Made by a program: the position numbers and the translations under genes. Below are positions 1-7,129 of a stretch of 43,803 nucleotides of DNA, one piece after another. Every line of letters starts with the position of its first letter. Positions within the stretch are counted from its first letter, which is position 1. The notes beneath the pieces are model-generated. The model worked only from the letters and a program-made list of their open reading frames with translations, was not told where the DNA came from and ran no database searches. The DNA lies in NCBI GenBank assembly GCA_028279885.1, contig JANQMX010000070.1, positions 1-43,803 on the forward strand, in the 5' to 3' direction. Source of the stretch: Rhodovibrionaceae bacterium. Its GTDB lineage: Bacteria; Pseudomonadota; Alphaproteobacteria; Kiloniellales; DSM-21159.

Positions 1-127
1 CTTGCTGGCCTCCAATCCCAGCAAGCAGGGTGAATCAGATCACCACCCGATTTGGGAAGGCTTTTTCGATTCGGAAAAACACGGAAAAGCTCTAGGCGCC
101 TTCGGTGCTGCGCTGTTCCATCCCGCT

Positions 128-181
128 CCCCCTCCCGACCAACCCACTAGGGTACCATGCCATGGGTTGGTCGGGAGGGGG
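128..181. repeat. Perfect 19-bp inverted repeat (large hairpin)
   Basis: Arms at 128-146 and 163-181 are exact reverse complements, beginning CCCCCTCCCGACC and ending GGTCGGGAGGGGG, with a 16-nt loop that contains GGTACC. There is no T-run after the right arm, so it does not look like a simple intrinsic terminator. No gene covers 1-367. The hairpin lies upstream of a dispersed repeat in the same gap. It may be a terminator for a gene beyond the left edge or a mobile palindromic unit; the sequence alone does not decide. Confidence 0.8.
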
Positions 182-220
182 TGTGGGCCGGTGCCGAAGA
201 ACAATGGCCGCACCACAGAC

Positions 221-352
221 TGTCACCCTCGGGCTTGACCCGAGGGTCCATTCATCAGCCAGCGCGAAACGTCGACATCCGCTATCAGCGCTAGACACAC
301 AGCTTCAGCGACAGTTGCCGGCTTGCGAGCTTCGCCCTTGGCCGGGATGACA
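221..352. repeat. TGTCA-ended dispersed repeat, copy 1
   Basis: The unit starts TGTCACCC and ends GGGATGACA, so its termini are imperfect inverted repeats. It contains an internal perfect 8-bp stem, CCCTCGGG/CCCGAGGG, at 226-246. Its right part, with GCGAGCTTCGCCCTTGG leading into CCGGGATGACA, recurs nearly unchanged at 43190-43224. Small TGTCA-bounded palindromic repeats of this kind are common between genes in alphaproteobacteria. It ends 16 bp from the OsmC stop codon and could act as a transcript terminator, which is inference. Confidence 0.7.
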
Positions 353-367
353 GTCCGAGAAAACCCC

Positions 368-856
368 TCAGGCCGCGCTCGCCTTCGCGACCATGATCAC
401 CGGCTGGCAGCGCACCGGGAAGTTCATCGAGTTGGCGATGAAGCACTCGCTGTGCGCCCGCTCGTGCAGGGCCTTGGCCTTAGCGGCGTCGCTGTCGGCC
501 GAGATGGTCACCTGCGGGTGCAGCACCACTTCTGTCATGCGGCCCTTGCGCGGCTCTTCCAGCATGGTGCCTTCGGCGGCGTCCACATAGTCGAGGACGA
601 CGACGCCCTTCACCGCTGAGAGGTGGAGGTACCAGAGCATGTGGCAAGCCGAGAGCGCGGCCACCAGCATCTCCTCCGGATTGTGCCGGCTGGGATCGCC
701 TTTGAAGGATGGATCCGCAGAGCCTTCGATGGGCGGCTTGCCCGCCATCTCGATGCGGTGGGCGCGGGAATAGCTTTCGTAATCACGGGTCGGGCCCTCG
801 TCCGCGCCCGTCCAGGTGATCTTGGCCTGATAGTGGTGCTCTCGCCCTGCGCTCAT
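368..856 (-). CDS. OsmC family peroxiredoxin-like protein
   Basis: A 162-residue protein of the OsmC/Ohr fold, which uses a cysteine pair to reduce organic hydroperoxides in the cytoplasm. Cys71, in the NPEEMLVAALSACH segment, and Cys138, in AHSECFIAN, sit where the family's peroxidatic and resolving cysteines are expected, and the length is typical. The start is taken as the ATG at 856 because AGGAGG ends 5 nt upstream; an in-frame GTG at 862 overlaps that ribosome-binding site and is unlikely. The gene stands alone, convergent with nothing and divergent from the LysE gene. Its exact substrate cannot be told from sequence; it belongs to the general OsmC branch rather than obviously to Ohr. 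Confidence 0.88.
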   Translation of the reverse strand: MSAGREHHYQAKITWTGADEGPTRDYESYSRAHRIEMAGKPPIEGSADPSFKGDPSRHNPEEMLVAALSACHMLWYLHLSAVKGVVVLDYVDAAEGTMLEEPRKGRMTEVVLHPQVTISADSDAAKAKALHERAHSECFIANSMNFPVRCQPVIMVAKASAA

Positions 857-1057
857 CGTCACCTCCTATGGCTTTGTCGGGACAGCACTGTCGCACCACC
901 GTGCGGCCGACACCATTGCCTGTGGCGGAAGGCTGCCCCCGACCTCCTTCATGGCCGCCCTGCCAAAAAATTCCATCCGTTTCTTGTGAAAACTCTTGCG
1001 CAGCCCGATTGGGCGGGGCTCGATACCCTTTCAATCAGACGGGAGACCTGAGTCGCC

Positions 1058-1687
1058 ATGCTGAATAGCGAACTCTTCATCGGCTATCTCTTCGCCACCA
1101 CGGTGCTGATTTTGATGCCGGGGCCGATCGTGACCTTAGTGGTCGCCAACTCCCTGTCCCACGGCGCGCGCACTGGCTTGCGCACGGTGGCCGGCGCCAG
1201 CTCGGGCAATGCGCTCCTGGTCGCCGCGGGCGCCCTGGGCCTCACCACCCTGCTGGCCGTCGCCTCGGACGTCTTCGTCTGGGTGCGCTGGATCGGCGTC
1301 GCCTACCTGGTTTGGCTCGGCCTCAACGAATGGCGGCGGGCCTATCGGGCCGGTAAGGTCGAGGCCATGCCGGCTGACAGCGACCCCAAGGGCGTGTTCT
1401 GGCACGGCATCCTGGTTGCCATCACCAACCCCAAGACCATCCTGTTCTACGCCGCCTTCTTCCCGCAGTTCCTCGACCCGACCCTGGCGGCGGGCCCGCA
1501 GCTCCTCGCCATGTCGATTGCCTTCGTGGTGATCGCCACCACTCTGGACGGCATGTATGCGCTGCTTGCCAGTCGCTTGCGGCGGCGCCTGATGGATCCG
1601 AAGCGCGCCCGCATTCGCCACGGCATCACCGGCACGCTGTTGATCGGGACCGGCATCGGCCTCGCTCTGGCCCGTCGCGATGCCTGA
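1058..1687 (+). CDS. LysE/RhtB family amino-acid exporter
   Basis: A 209-residue inner-membrane protein with about six hydrophobic helices. The N-terminal helix carries the family hallmark MPGP (residues 20-23), followed by a SHGARTGLRTVAGASSGN loop typical of RhtB/LysE translocators. A further conserved patch, NPKTILFYAAFFPQF, lies near residues 124-138. Members export amino acids or related small compounds using the proton gradient; the substrate is unknown here. The start is the ATG following a GGGAGA about 11 nt upstream. The 3' end overlaps the next gene by 8 nt, so the two are probably translationally coupled, which suggests that the exporter and the racemase-like enzyme handle related compounds. 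Confidence 0.88.
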   Translation: MLNSELFIGYLFATTVLILMPGPIVTLVVANSLSHGARTGLRTVAGASSGNALLVAAGALGLTTLLAVASDVFVWVRWIGVAYLVWLGLNEWRRAYRAGKVEAMPADSDPKGVFWHGILVAITNPKTILFYAAFFPQFLDPTLAAGPQLLAMSIAFVVIATTLDGMYALLASRLRRRLMDPKRARIRHGITGTLLIGTGIGLALARRDA

Positions 1688-2351
1688 ACCCTATCTGGCG
1701 CTGCTGCACACCGGCAAGATCCACGTCGCGGGCTTCACCGAACGGTTTCAAGTGGCAGCGCCGGACATCCCTCTGCGGCATGTGGTGCGCGCCGACCTGC
1801 TGGCCGCGGCCGAGGCGGCCGGCGGGCTGACCCCGGAGATCGCAGCGGACACGGCAACGATCTTGAACGCAGCACTGGCAGAAGGCGCCACCTGCGTGCT
1901 CTGTACCTGCTCGACCCTGGGGCCGATCGTGGAGGCCGCTGCGCGAGAAGCTGGGGCGCCTATCCTGCGCGTCGACCGGGCATTGGCCGAAAAGGCGGCC
2001 GCCGAGAGCAACCGCGTCTTGGTGGCGGCGGCGGTAGAAACGACAATCGGCCCGACCTTGGCGCTGCTGGAAGAGGCGGCGTCGGCAGTCGCCCGCGACA
2101 TCACGTTCCGCACCCTCGTGCTGCCCGAGGCCTGGGCTCTGTTCCAGGCGGGCGACTTCGCCGGCTACACCGCGGCGATTGCCGATGCGATCAGAGAGGC
2201 CCTCGGCGACGCCGACATGGTGGTGCTGGCGCAGGCCTCCATGGCCGGGGCGGTCGCAACCCTGGAAGACCTGGGCGTCCCGGTGCTGGCCAGCCCGCCG
2301 CTCGCGGTGGCGCAGGCCATCGTGCTCTATCGCGAAAGAGTATTTCGGTGA
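1680..2351 (+). CDS. Asp/Glu/hydantoin racemase-like protein
   Basis: A 223-residue protein with the two-domain layout of the Asp/Glu racemase superfamily, whose members use two cysteines to invert an alpha carbon or act as maleate isomerases or malonate decarboxylases. The first cysteine site is present as CTCSTLG (Cys75 and Cys77). At the second site, where the superfamily usually has a Cys, the sequence reads LAQASMAG (residues 183-190) with no cysteine, so a classical two-base racemase mechanism is doubtful. The start overlaps the end of the LysE gene. The last codons and the TGA stop lie inside the left arm of a 29-bp inverted repeat, so the tail of the protein is contributed by a repeat element. 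Substrate unknown. Confidence 0.78.
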   Translation: MPEPYLALLHTGKIHVAGFTERFQVAAPDIPLRHVVRADLLAAAEAAGGLTPEIAADTATILNAALAEGATCVLCTCSTLGPIVEAAAREAGAPILRVDRALAEKAAAESNRVLVAAAVETTIGPTLALLEEAASAVARDITFRTLVLPEAWALFQAGDFAGYTAAIADAIREALGDADMVVLAQASMAGAVATLEDLGVPVLASPPLAVAQAIVLYRERVFR

Positions 2352-2431
2352 CAGTGCACTTAATTCCGGCTTTCCGGCGCGTTCCAGACAAACGTACGTG
2401 CGCGGAATTAAGTGCACTGTCACCGAAATAC
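2340..2431. repeat. Perfect 29-bp inverted repeat, MITE/REP-like
   Basis: Arms at 2340-2368 and 2403-2431 are exact reverse complements, with the core GGTGACAGTGCACTTAATT and a 34-nt centre. The left arm supplies the final codons and stop of the racemase-like gene. The right arm ends 13 bp from the stop of the convergent methyltransferase gene. The motif resembles the short repeats that flank REP-associated (RAYT, IS200-like) transposase genes in other proteobacteria, recalled from general knowledge and not checked. No transposase is present, so it is a non-autonomous unit and may also work as a bidirectional terminator. Confidence 0.8.
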
Positions 2432-2444
2432 GGGCCGAACCGGC

Positions 2445-3287
2445 TTAGTCCAACGGCTTTCGGAACATGCCGAGCTGCACCACGATTCGGCCTTCTTCCA
2501 GGTTGCGGGCGACGTTGCCCATCATCTCACCGAAGTGATCACCCAGGATCACCTGGAGGCTGAGCGGCGGCGGGCCGTCCATCTTCATGGCGGCCTGACG
2601 TTCGCGTATCCAGCCGAGCGCCTCCGCCGTACGGTCGAGCCAGACGTGCTCGCGCAGGCCGGCCTCCTGCAACAGCGTGAGGACCTCCGCTGGCGGCAGA
2701 AGGAAGGAGGCGCCGGAGTGGCTGGCCCAGGGCGTCGGATAGTGCGGGTCGCCGACCGGCCCCAGCATGATGTCGTAGAGCAGGAAGCGGCCGCCCGGCT
2801 TGAGCACCCGCGCCACCTCTTTGTAGACCCCCGCCTTGTCAGGGATGTTCATGGCGACGTGCTGAGTCCAGGCCAGATCCACGCTGGCGTCGCCGAGCGG
2901 CATGCGGGTGGCATCGGCACAAACGAAGGTCGTGTCGCCGTCGAGGCCGGTGGCGGCGCTCAAGGCCGCCGCATCCGCACAGAAGCTGGCTGTCAGGTCG
3001 ATGCCGACGACCGCCGCCTGGTAACTGCTGGCGAGCAGGCGCGCCGAGCCGCCGATGCCGCTGCCCACATCGAGGATGCGGGCGCCCGGCTGGGGATCGA
3101 GCAGCGCCGCCATCTCCTCGCTGGCGTCCTTGCCGCGCAGGTGGAACTGGTCGACCGGGGCCAGCTCCTTGAAGCTCAGGGGGCCGTCGCCTTGCCGCTG
3201 CGCCGCCACGAGCGTGAGGATCCGCTCGGCCAGGGAGCCTTCGCGCGCGTAGTGGCCGGCCACGGAGGTCAGGTAGTCGTCGCTCAT
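2445..3287 (-). CDS. UbiE-like class I SAM-dependent methyltransferase
   Basis: A 280-residue cytoplasmic methyltransferase. Motif I, ILDVGSGIGG, is at residues 71-80, followed by an acidic ribose-binding site (VVGIDLTASF), FVCADATRMPLGDASVD (motif II region) and LKPGGRFLLYD (motif III). This is the pattern of the UbiE/sterol/sarcosine-methyltransferase group. The start is the ATG at 3287, since the longer open frame upstream runs into the divergent MeaB gene. The next gene leftwards converges on it across a 29-bp inverted repeat. The neighbours do not reveal the substrate; a small metabolite or quinone is possible. Confidence is high for the fold and low for the substrate. Confidence 0.85.
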   Translation of the reverse strand: MSDDYLTSVAGHYAREGSLAERILTLVAAQRQGDGPLSFKELAPVDQFHLRGKDASEEMAALLDPQPGARILDVGSGIGGSARLLASSYQAAVVGIDLTASFCADAAALSAATGLDGDTTFVCADATRMPLGDASVDLAWTQHVAMNIPDKAGVYKEVARVLKPGGRFLLYDIMLGPVGDPHYPTPWASHSGASFLLPPAEVLTLLQEAGLREHVWLDRTAEALGWIRERQAAMKMDGPPPLSLQVILGDHFGEMMGNVARNLEEGRIVVQLGMFRKPLD

Positions 3288-3345
3288 CGCACCATCATGT
3301 TCGGCCTTGCTTGACCGCTGGTCTGTTGCCTGCTTCACCCAAAGG

Positions 3346-4263
3346 ATGGACGCCATAACGCTCGACCATTTGCGGGCCGGGGGCAAGGCCGCATTGGCCC
3401 GGGCCCTGGCGGCGCTGGAGCGGCAGCCGCGCGCGCCGGCCAACCTGGCGTTGCTCGACGACGCCTTCGTTGCCGCTCAAGCGCACGTCATCGGCCTTAC
3501 CGGGCCGCCCGGTGTCGGCAAGTCGACCCTGACCGGCGCCCTCATCGCCGAATACCGCGCGGCCGGCCAAAGCGTCGGCGTGATCGCCGTCGATCCCTCC
3601 TCGAAACGCTCGGGCGGCGCGCTGCTGGGCGACCGGGTGCGCTTGGCGGTCAACGGCGAGGACGAAGGGGTTTTCATCCGCTCCATGGCCGCGCGCGACC
3701 GCCTCGGTGGTCTCGCCGAGCAGAGCATCGCCGCCATGGTTCTGATGCGGGCGCTGTTCGACAAGGTGCTGATCGAGACCGTCGGCGTCGGCCAGTCGGA
3801 GACCGAGATTTCCCTCGCCGCCGACAGCGTCGTCTTCTGCGTGCAGCCGGGCAGCGGCGACTCCCTGCAGTTCATGAAGGCGGGGATCGTCGAGATTCCC
3901 CATATCGCCGTAGTCACCAAGGCCGACATGGGCGTGGCGGCGCAGCGGGCGCTGAGCGATCTGACCGGCGCGCTGAGCCTCAGCACGGCCGGGGGCGCCT
4001 GGCCGACCCGCTGCCTTGCCGTCTCGGCCAGCGAGGGGAGCGGCCTAGCTGAGCTGACGGCGGCGCTCGACGAGCATCGCCGCTGGCTCGAAGAGGACGG
4101 GCGGCTGACCCGCCAGCGCGACACGCAGACCGCAGCCTGGTTCCGCGCGGCGGTGCGCGAGCGCTTCGGCAGCCACGGCCTGGCCCGCCTCGACTCCAAG
4201 TCCCTTTCACCCGAAGCGCAGCCCTTCAGCCGCCTGGCCGAGATCGACGCGCGCCTCGCCTGA
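3346..4263 (+). CDS. meaB: MeaB/ArgK-type P-loop GTPase (mutase chaperone)
   Basis: A 305-residue G3E-family GTPase. The Walker A motif GPPGVGKS is at residues 53-60, then VDPSSKRSGGALLGDR (the MeaB/ArgK signature), ETVGVGQSE (switch region) and VVTKADMG (the base-recognition TKxD motif). MeaB protects and reloads adenosylcobalamin in methylmalonyl-CoA mutase. No mutase lies in this window, although a cobalamin adenosyltransferase is encoded at 39.4 kb. The start is taken as the ATG at 3346, which gives a normal-length N terminus; a TTG at 3307 would add 13 residues and is less likely. The ribosome-binding site is weak (AAAGG directly before the ATG). The gene is divergent from the UbiE-like methyltransferase with only 58 nt between. 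Confidence 0.9.
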   Translation: MDAITLDHLRAGGKAALARALAALERQPRAPANLALLDDAFVAAQAHVIGLTGPPGVGKSTLTGALIAEYRAAGQSVGVIAVDPSSKRSGGALLGDRVRLAVNGEDEGVFIRSMAARDRLGGLAEQSIAAMVLMRALFDKVLIETVGVGQSETEISLAADSVVFCVQPGSGDSLQFMKAGIVEIPHIAVVTKADMGVAAQRALSDLTGALSLSTAGGAWPTRCLAVSASEGSGLAELTAALDEHRRWLEEDGRLTRQRDTQTAAWFRAAVRERFGSHGLARLDSKSLSPEAQPFSRLAEIDARLA

Positions 4264-4392
4264 AGCTAAGAGAAAAAATGTAACAGCGTGACCGATTGAC
4301 ACCAAAGCGTGCATCGCCGACAGTCCGCTTAGATAATAGCGCTGATTGTATAAACAGGCTCTAGGTTGACAGTATCGAGGGGACACGACGGG

Positions 4393-5241
4393 ATGCGACT
4401 TGCCCTTGCGCTGGCCTGCGCGGCCATCATCGGACTGACGGCGCTGGCGGAGCGGGCACAGGCGCTCGCCGTCGTCGACGCCTACCACTACCTGGACCTG
4501 CGGCAGAACTCGGACGGGAGCCTCGACCCCCGTCTGCCCATGTTCATCAGCCTCCAAGACGTGGACGGGGACGTCACCTCGGCCACGGCTGAGTTCAGCG
4601 GACCTGGCGTAGGGGTCTTTCCCATGTTCCGCTCGGGGCCCTTTCTGGGCTTCGGAGAGACGGAGCCGGTCTTGGAATACGGGCGTATCTGGCGGTCGTT
4701 CGACGATGACCTGACGTCCTTCGCCCAAACCGGCTTCACGATGAGGGTGTCCGACAGCAGCGGGACCGTCAGAGCCGAGGTGGCCCCCTTGATCGGCGTC
4801 GGCGAGACGGCGCGGTTCCTTCCGCTGGTGACCGACGTAACGGTAAGCGACAACTCCGTGGCACCGACCGTCTCCTGGACCAACCCGGCCGACATGACCG
4901 GTGTCGACCAGATCGTCGTGCGCGTTGTCGACACTGTCACGGACAACGTGTTCACCGAGATCTACAAGATGGTCATCACCGACCTCAGCACATCCAGTGC
5001 GGTCATTGAGGAAGGCTTCCTGTTCGCCGGCGACTTCCAGCTTCGAGTGGAATTGCGAGATCAGGAGGTCGTGACCGACATCCTCAACGGCGTCGACCGC
5101 ACCATGGAGCGCAACGTAAGCCGCTCGACCTACATCAGCGACATCACCGTCGTGCCGCTGCCGGGCTCGGTCGTCATGCTGCTCTCGGCACTGGCCGTGT
5201 TCGGCTGGCTGGGCCGCAAGCGCTTGCTGGGACGCGGCTAG
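4393..5241 (+). CDS. Secreted protein with VPLP-type C-terminal sorting signal (PEP-CTERM-like)
   Basis: A 282-residue exported protein. The N terminus is a signal peptide, MRLALALACAAIIGLTAL, with a likely cleavage after residues ALA near 26. The middle is polar, rich in Asp, Thr and Val, and beta-rich in appearance. The last 29 residues have the tripartite form of an exosortase signal: VPLPG motif at about 254, a hydrophobic helix (SVVMLLSALAVFGWLG) and a basic tail (RKRLLGRG). Proteins of this class are processed by an exosortase and are often linked to exopolysaccharide production. No exosortase gene is in this window. The start at 4393 follows GAGGGG; an in-frame TTG at 4366 is less likely. 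The function of the central part is not recognised. Confidence 0.72.
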   Translation: MRLALALACAAIIGLTALAERAQALAVVDAYHYLDLRQNSDGSLDPRLPMFISLQDVDGDVTSATAEFSGPGVGVFPMFRSGPFLGFGETEPVLEYGRIWRSFDDDLTSFAQTGFTMRVSDSSGTVRAEVAPLIGVGETARFLPLVTDVTVSDNSVAPTVSWTNPADMTGVDQIVVRVVDTVTDNVFTEIYKMVITDLSTSSAVIEEGFLFAGDFQLRVELRDQEVVTDILNGVDRTMERNVSRSTYISDITVVPLPGSVVMLLSALAVFGWLGRKRLLGRG

Positions 5242-5261
5242 CCGCAGTCGGGAAGTACACG

Positions 5262-5282
5262 CCGGCTGGCGCCGGACCTTTT
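5262..5282 (+). terminator. Weak candidate intrinsic terminator
   Basis: CCGGC, a 4-nt loop TGGC, then GCCGG and ACCTTTT, 20 nt after the stop of the VPLP-tailed protein. The stem is only 5 bp and the T-run is short, so it is a modest candidate. A 12-bp palindrome GCGGCTAGCCGC at 5234-5245 contains the stop codon itself. Confidence 0.35.
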
Positions 5283-5284
5283 GC

Positions 5285-5416
5285 TGTCATGCTTGGGCGA
5301 GGCCCACTGGGCCGTCAGGCCCGGTGCCGAGTTCCGAGCATCCACTCATCCGCTCGCACCAAGCCTATCTGTGGACCCTCGGAACTCGCCACTGCGTGGC
5401 TCGCCCAAGGGTGACG
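5285..5416. repeat. TGTCA-ended dispersed repeat, family 2 copy 1
   Basis: Begins TGTCATGCTTGGGCGAGG and ends CTCGCCCAAGGGTGACG, giving inverted termini of about 15 bp. The block TCATGCTTGGGCGAGGCC, followed by CACTGGGCCGT, recurs at 42939-42970, and CCGAGTTCCGAGCATCCA is shared as well. The element fills most of the roughly 300-nt gap between the VPLP-tailed protein and the YgfZ gene. Apart from the terminator-like hairpin at 5262 I see nothing else in that gap. Confidence 0.75.
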
Positions 5417-5538
5417 TCCCTAGAAAGACGGCCGGTCCCGAGCTCGACTAGGCACTAGCCTCGACAGGGGAGGGTTGGGGTGAATGCAATGTACCGAGCG
5501 CGTCGGTCGATCTTGCGTCCAGGTAACGCGCAACTGCC

Positions 5539-6432
5539 TTAAGTCTCCGCCTTCTCCGGCAACTTGAGCCAATCGGGCAGAGCGGGCTTGGCCGCGACGC
5601 CTGCGGCCTCCAGCGCTGCCTCGGCGTGCTCCAGGCGGAGCAGGGCGATACCGAGTTCGCCCACCGTGCTGCGCAGGTCCCCGACCTCCCGCTCGCCAAC
5701 CATCACCGGCGTGCCCGGGGCCGGGGCCTCGCCGTCGAAAGCCAGCGGCATCAGCCGCTTCTTAATCAAGCCGCGGTACTTGGTGCGGGCCGTCAGCTCC
5801 TGGCCCATGTAGCAGCCCTTGTCCCAATCGACGCCGTGCAACTCGTCGAAGCCGCACTCCAGCAGGATGGCTTTCTCGACCTGCATGTCGCGGCTGCCGT
5901 CCGGCAGGCCGAGAGCGATGCGGCGGCGTTCGTAGTCTTCTTCCGCGCCGCTCTGCAGCCCCAGGCGCTCACCGAGGGACGCGAGCGCCTCGCTCGGCAG
6001 CAGCAGGCGCGCCCCGGCTTCGGCCAGGCGCGGGTCGACGAAGGCGACACCGCCCTCCAGGGCCTTTGCGGCGCCGGGGCGATCGGGAAGATCGAGCGCC
6101 GCCAGGCCGCCCTCGCCATGCACCACGGCCACAGCGAAACCCTCCAGCGGGCCTTCGATCGTTGCCTTGGCGCGCAGCTTGTAGATCTTCAGGCGCTTCA
6201 TGAGGTCGGGCAGCCGTTCCAGCTCGCCTTCCAACAGCAGGTCGCCATCCTGCGCGACGAGAAAGAAGTCGTGCAGATACTTGCCCTGCGGCGTCAGGAA
6301 GGCGGCCCAGATGGCCTGCGCTTCGGTTGCCTTCTCCACGTCGTTGGAGAGCACGCCTTGCAGAAAGGCCCGCACGTCGGGGCCGCTGAGGCGCAGGACA
6401 CCGCGATGGGTCAACGGGACGATCTCGGCCAT
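5539..6432 (-). CDS. ygfZ: YgfZ/GcvT-domain folate-binding protein
   Basis: A 297-residue protein of the YgfZ (COG0354) family, which binds folate and supports repair or assembly of certain Fe-S enzymes in the cytoplasm. The diagnostic motif KGCYMGQE, with its conserved Cys207, is at residues 205-212. The N-terminal part (RGVLRLSGPDVRAFLQGVLSNDV) is the GcvT-like beta-barrel start with the typical LQG.LSNDV sequence. The start is the ATG at 6432, preceded by AGAGGTGACG; the open frame extends upstream to 6489 without a better site. It is in the same direction as the TetR gene 90 bp upstream but need not share a transcript with it. Confidence 0.9.
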   Translation of the reverse strand: MAEIVPLTHRGVLRLSGPDVRAFLQGVLSNDVEKATEAQAIWAAFLTPQGKYLHDFFLVAQDGDLLLEGELERLPDLMKRLKIYKLRAKATIEGPLEGFAVAVVHGEGGLAALDLPDRPGAAKALEGGVAFVDPRLAEAGARLLLPSEALASLGERLGLQSGAEEDYERRRIALGLPDGSRDMQVEKAILLECGFDELHGVDWDKGCYMGQELTARTKYRGLIKKRLMPLAFDGEAPAPGTPVMVGEREVGDLRSTVGELGIALLRLEHAEAALEAAGVAAKPALPDWLKLPEKAET

Positions 6433-6522
6433 CGTCACCTCTGTTGCTTTATCCAGTGTTCCAGCAGTTAAGCAGCGAGGCCGCCGCAAACAAGACGGGC
6501 GCCGACGCCCGTACGGTCTCCC

Positions 6523-7059
6523 TCATGAGCCAGCACGCCGATGAGACCGCAACAGGCTGGCCGTCAACGAGCGGGCGATGGCAAAGGCCTCCTCGCCCTG
6601 AAAGATCCAGCTCTGAATAGCGCCCTCGTGGATCTGCCGCATCTCGGCTTCTCGGCCTGGAAGGCCGAGGCTCTCCGAGAGCAGCCGGCCCATCTCCTCC
6701 TTGTGGCGTACCAGTAGCGCCTTCAGCTCCTCCCGGTGCGGCTGCGCCGCCAGCGCGTTCTGAAAGATGCAGCCGGCCGGCGAGTTGCTCGCCATCCAAG
6801 AGCCGATGCGCGCGAAGATCGCCTCCAGCCGCGCCTCGGCGTCTTCGGGAAGATCGTCGAAGACATGAGCGAGATAGCGCCGGTGGCGGTGCTCCAGCGC
6901 CTCCACCACCATCGCGTCCCGGGAGGGGAAGTGCTTGTAGAGCGTTCTGAGGCTGACATCGGCGGCCGCGCGCAGATCTGCGATGCCGAGTTCGGCGAAA
7001 CCGTTCTCGGAAAAGGCCCGCTCCAAACGTGCGGCAATGCGGTCCTTGGTCGTGGTCAT
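6523..7059 (-). CDS. TetR family transcriptional regulator
   Basis: A 178-residue repressor-type protein. The N-terminal helix-turn-helix is clear: RIAARLERAFSENGF, then ADLRAAADVSLRTLYKHFPSRDAMV, which is the TetR signature. The C-terminal ligand domain is not specific enough to name an inducer. The start is the ATG at 7059; the longer frame to 7092 runs across the operators. It is divergent from the EamA permease gene, and the 70-bp spacer holds two 18-bp palindromes that match each other at 15 of 18 positions. This strongly suggests that it represses itself and the permease and responds to a compound the permease exports. Confidence 0.9.
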   Translation of the reverse strand: MTTTKDRIAARLERAFSENGFAELGIADLRAAADVSLRTLYKHFPSRDAMVVEALEHRHRRYLAHVFDDLPEDAEARLEAIFARIGSWMASNSPAGCIFQNALAAQPHREELKALLVRHKEEMGRLLSESLGLPGREAEMRQIHEGAIQSWIFQGEEAFAIARSLTASLLRSHRRAGS

Positions 7060-7067
7060 CTTGACAA

Positions 7068-7085
7068 GTAGAGCGATCGCTCTAC
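7068..7085. promoter_or_regulatory. TetR operator, site 1 (perfect 18-bp palindrome)
   Basis: GTAGAGCGATCGCTCTAC is a perfect palindrome located 8 bp upstream of the tetR start codon. Its centre is 29 bp from that of site 2. Palindrome size and placement between divergent genes are typical for a TetR-family binding site. Binding itself is inferred. Confidence 0.75.
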
Positions 7086-7096
7086 CGTGCATGCAA

Positions 7097-7114
7097 GTAG
7101 AATGATCGCTTTAC
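7097..7114. promoter_or_regulatory. TetR operator, site 2 (imperfect palindrome)
   Basis: GTAGAATGATCGCTTTAC matches site 1 at 15 of 18 positions and keeps the outer GTAGA/TTTAC half-sites and the GATCGC centre. It lies 15 bp upstream of the EamA start codon, so a bound repressor would block its transcription. Confidence 0.7.
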
Positions 7115-7129
7115 TTAGACCCTTCGCCG

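Noticed and set aside
4296-4324. TTGACA as a -35 box upstream of the VPLP-tailed protein
   Set aside because: No acceptable -10 element lies 16-18 nt downstream.
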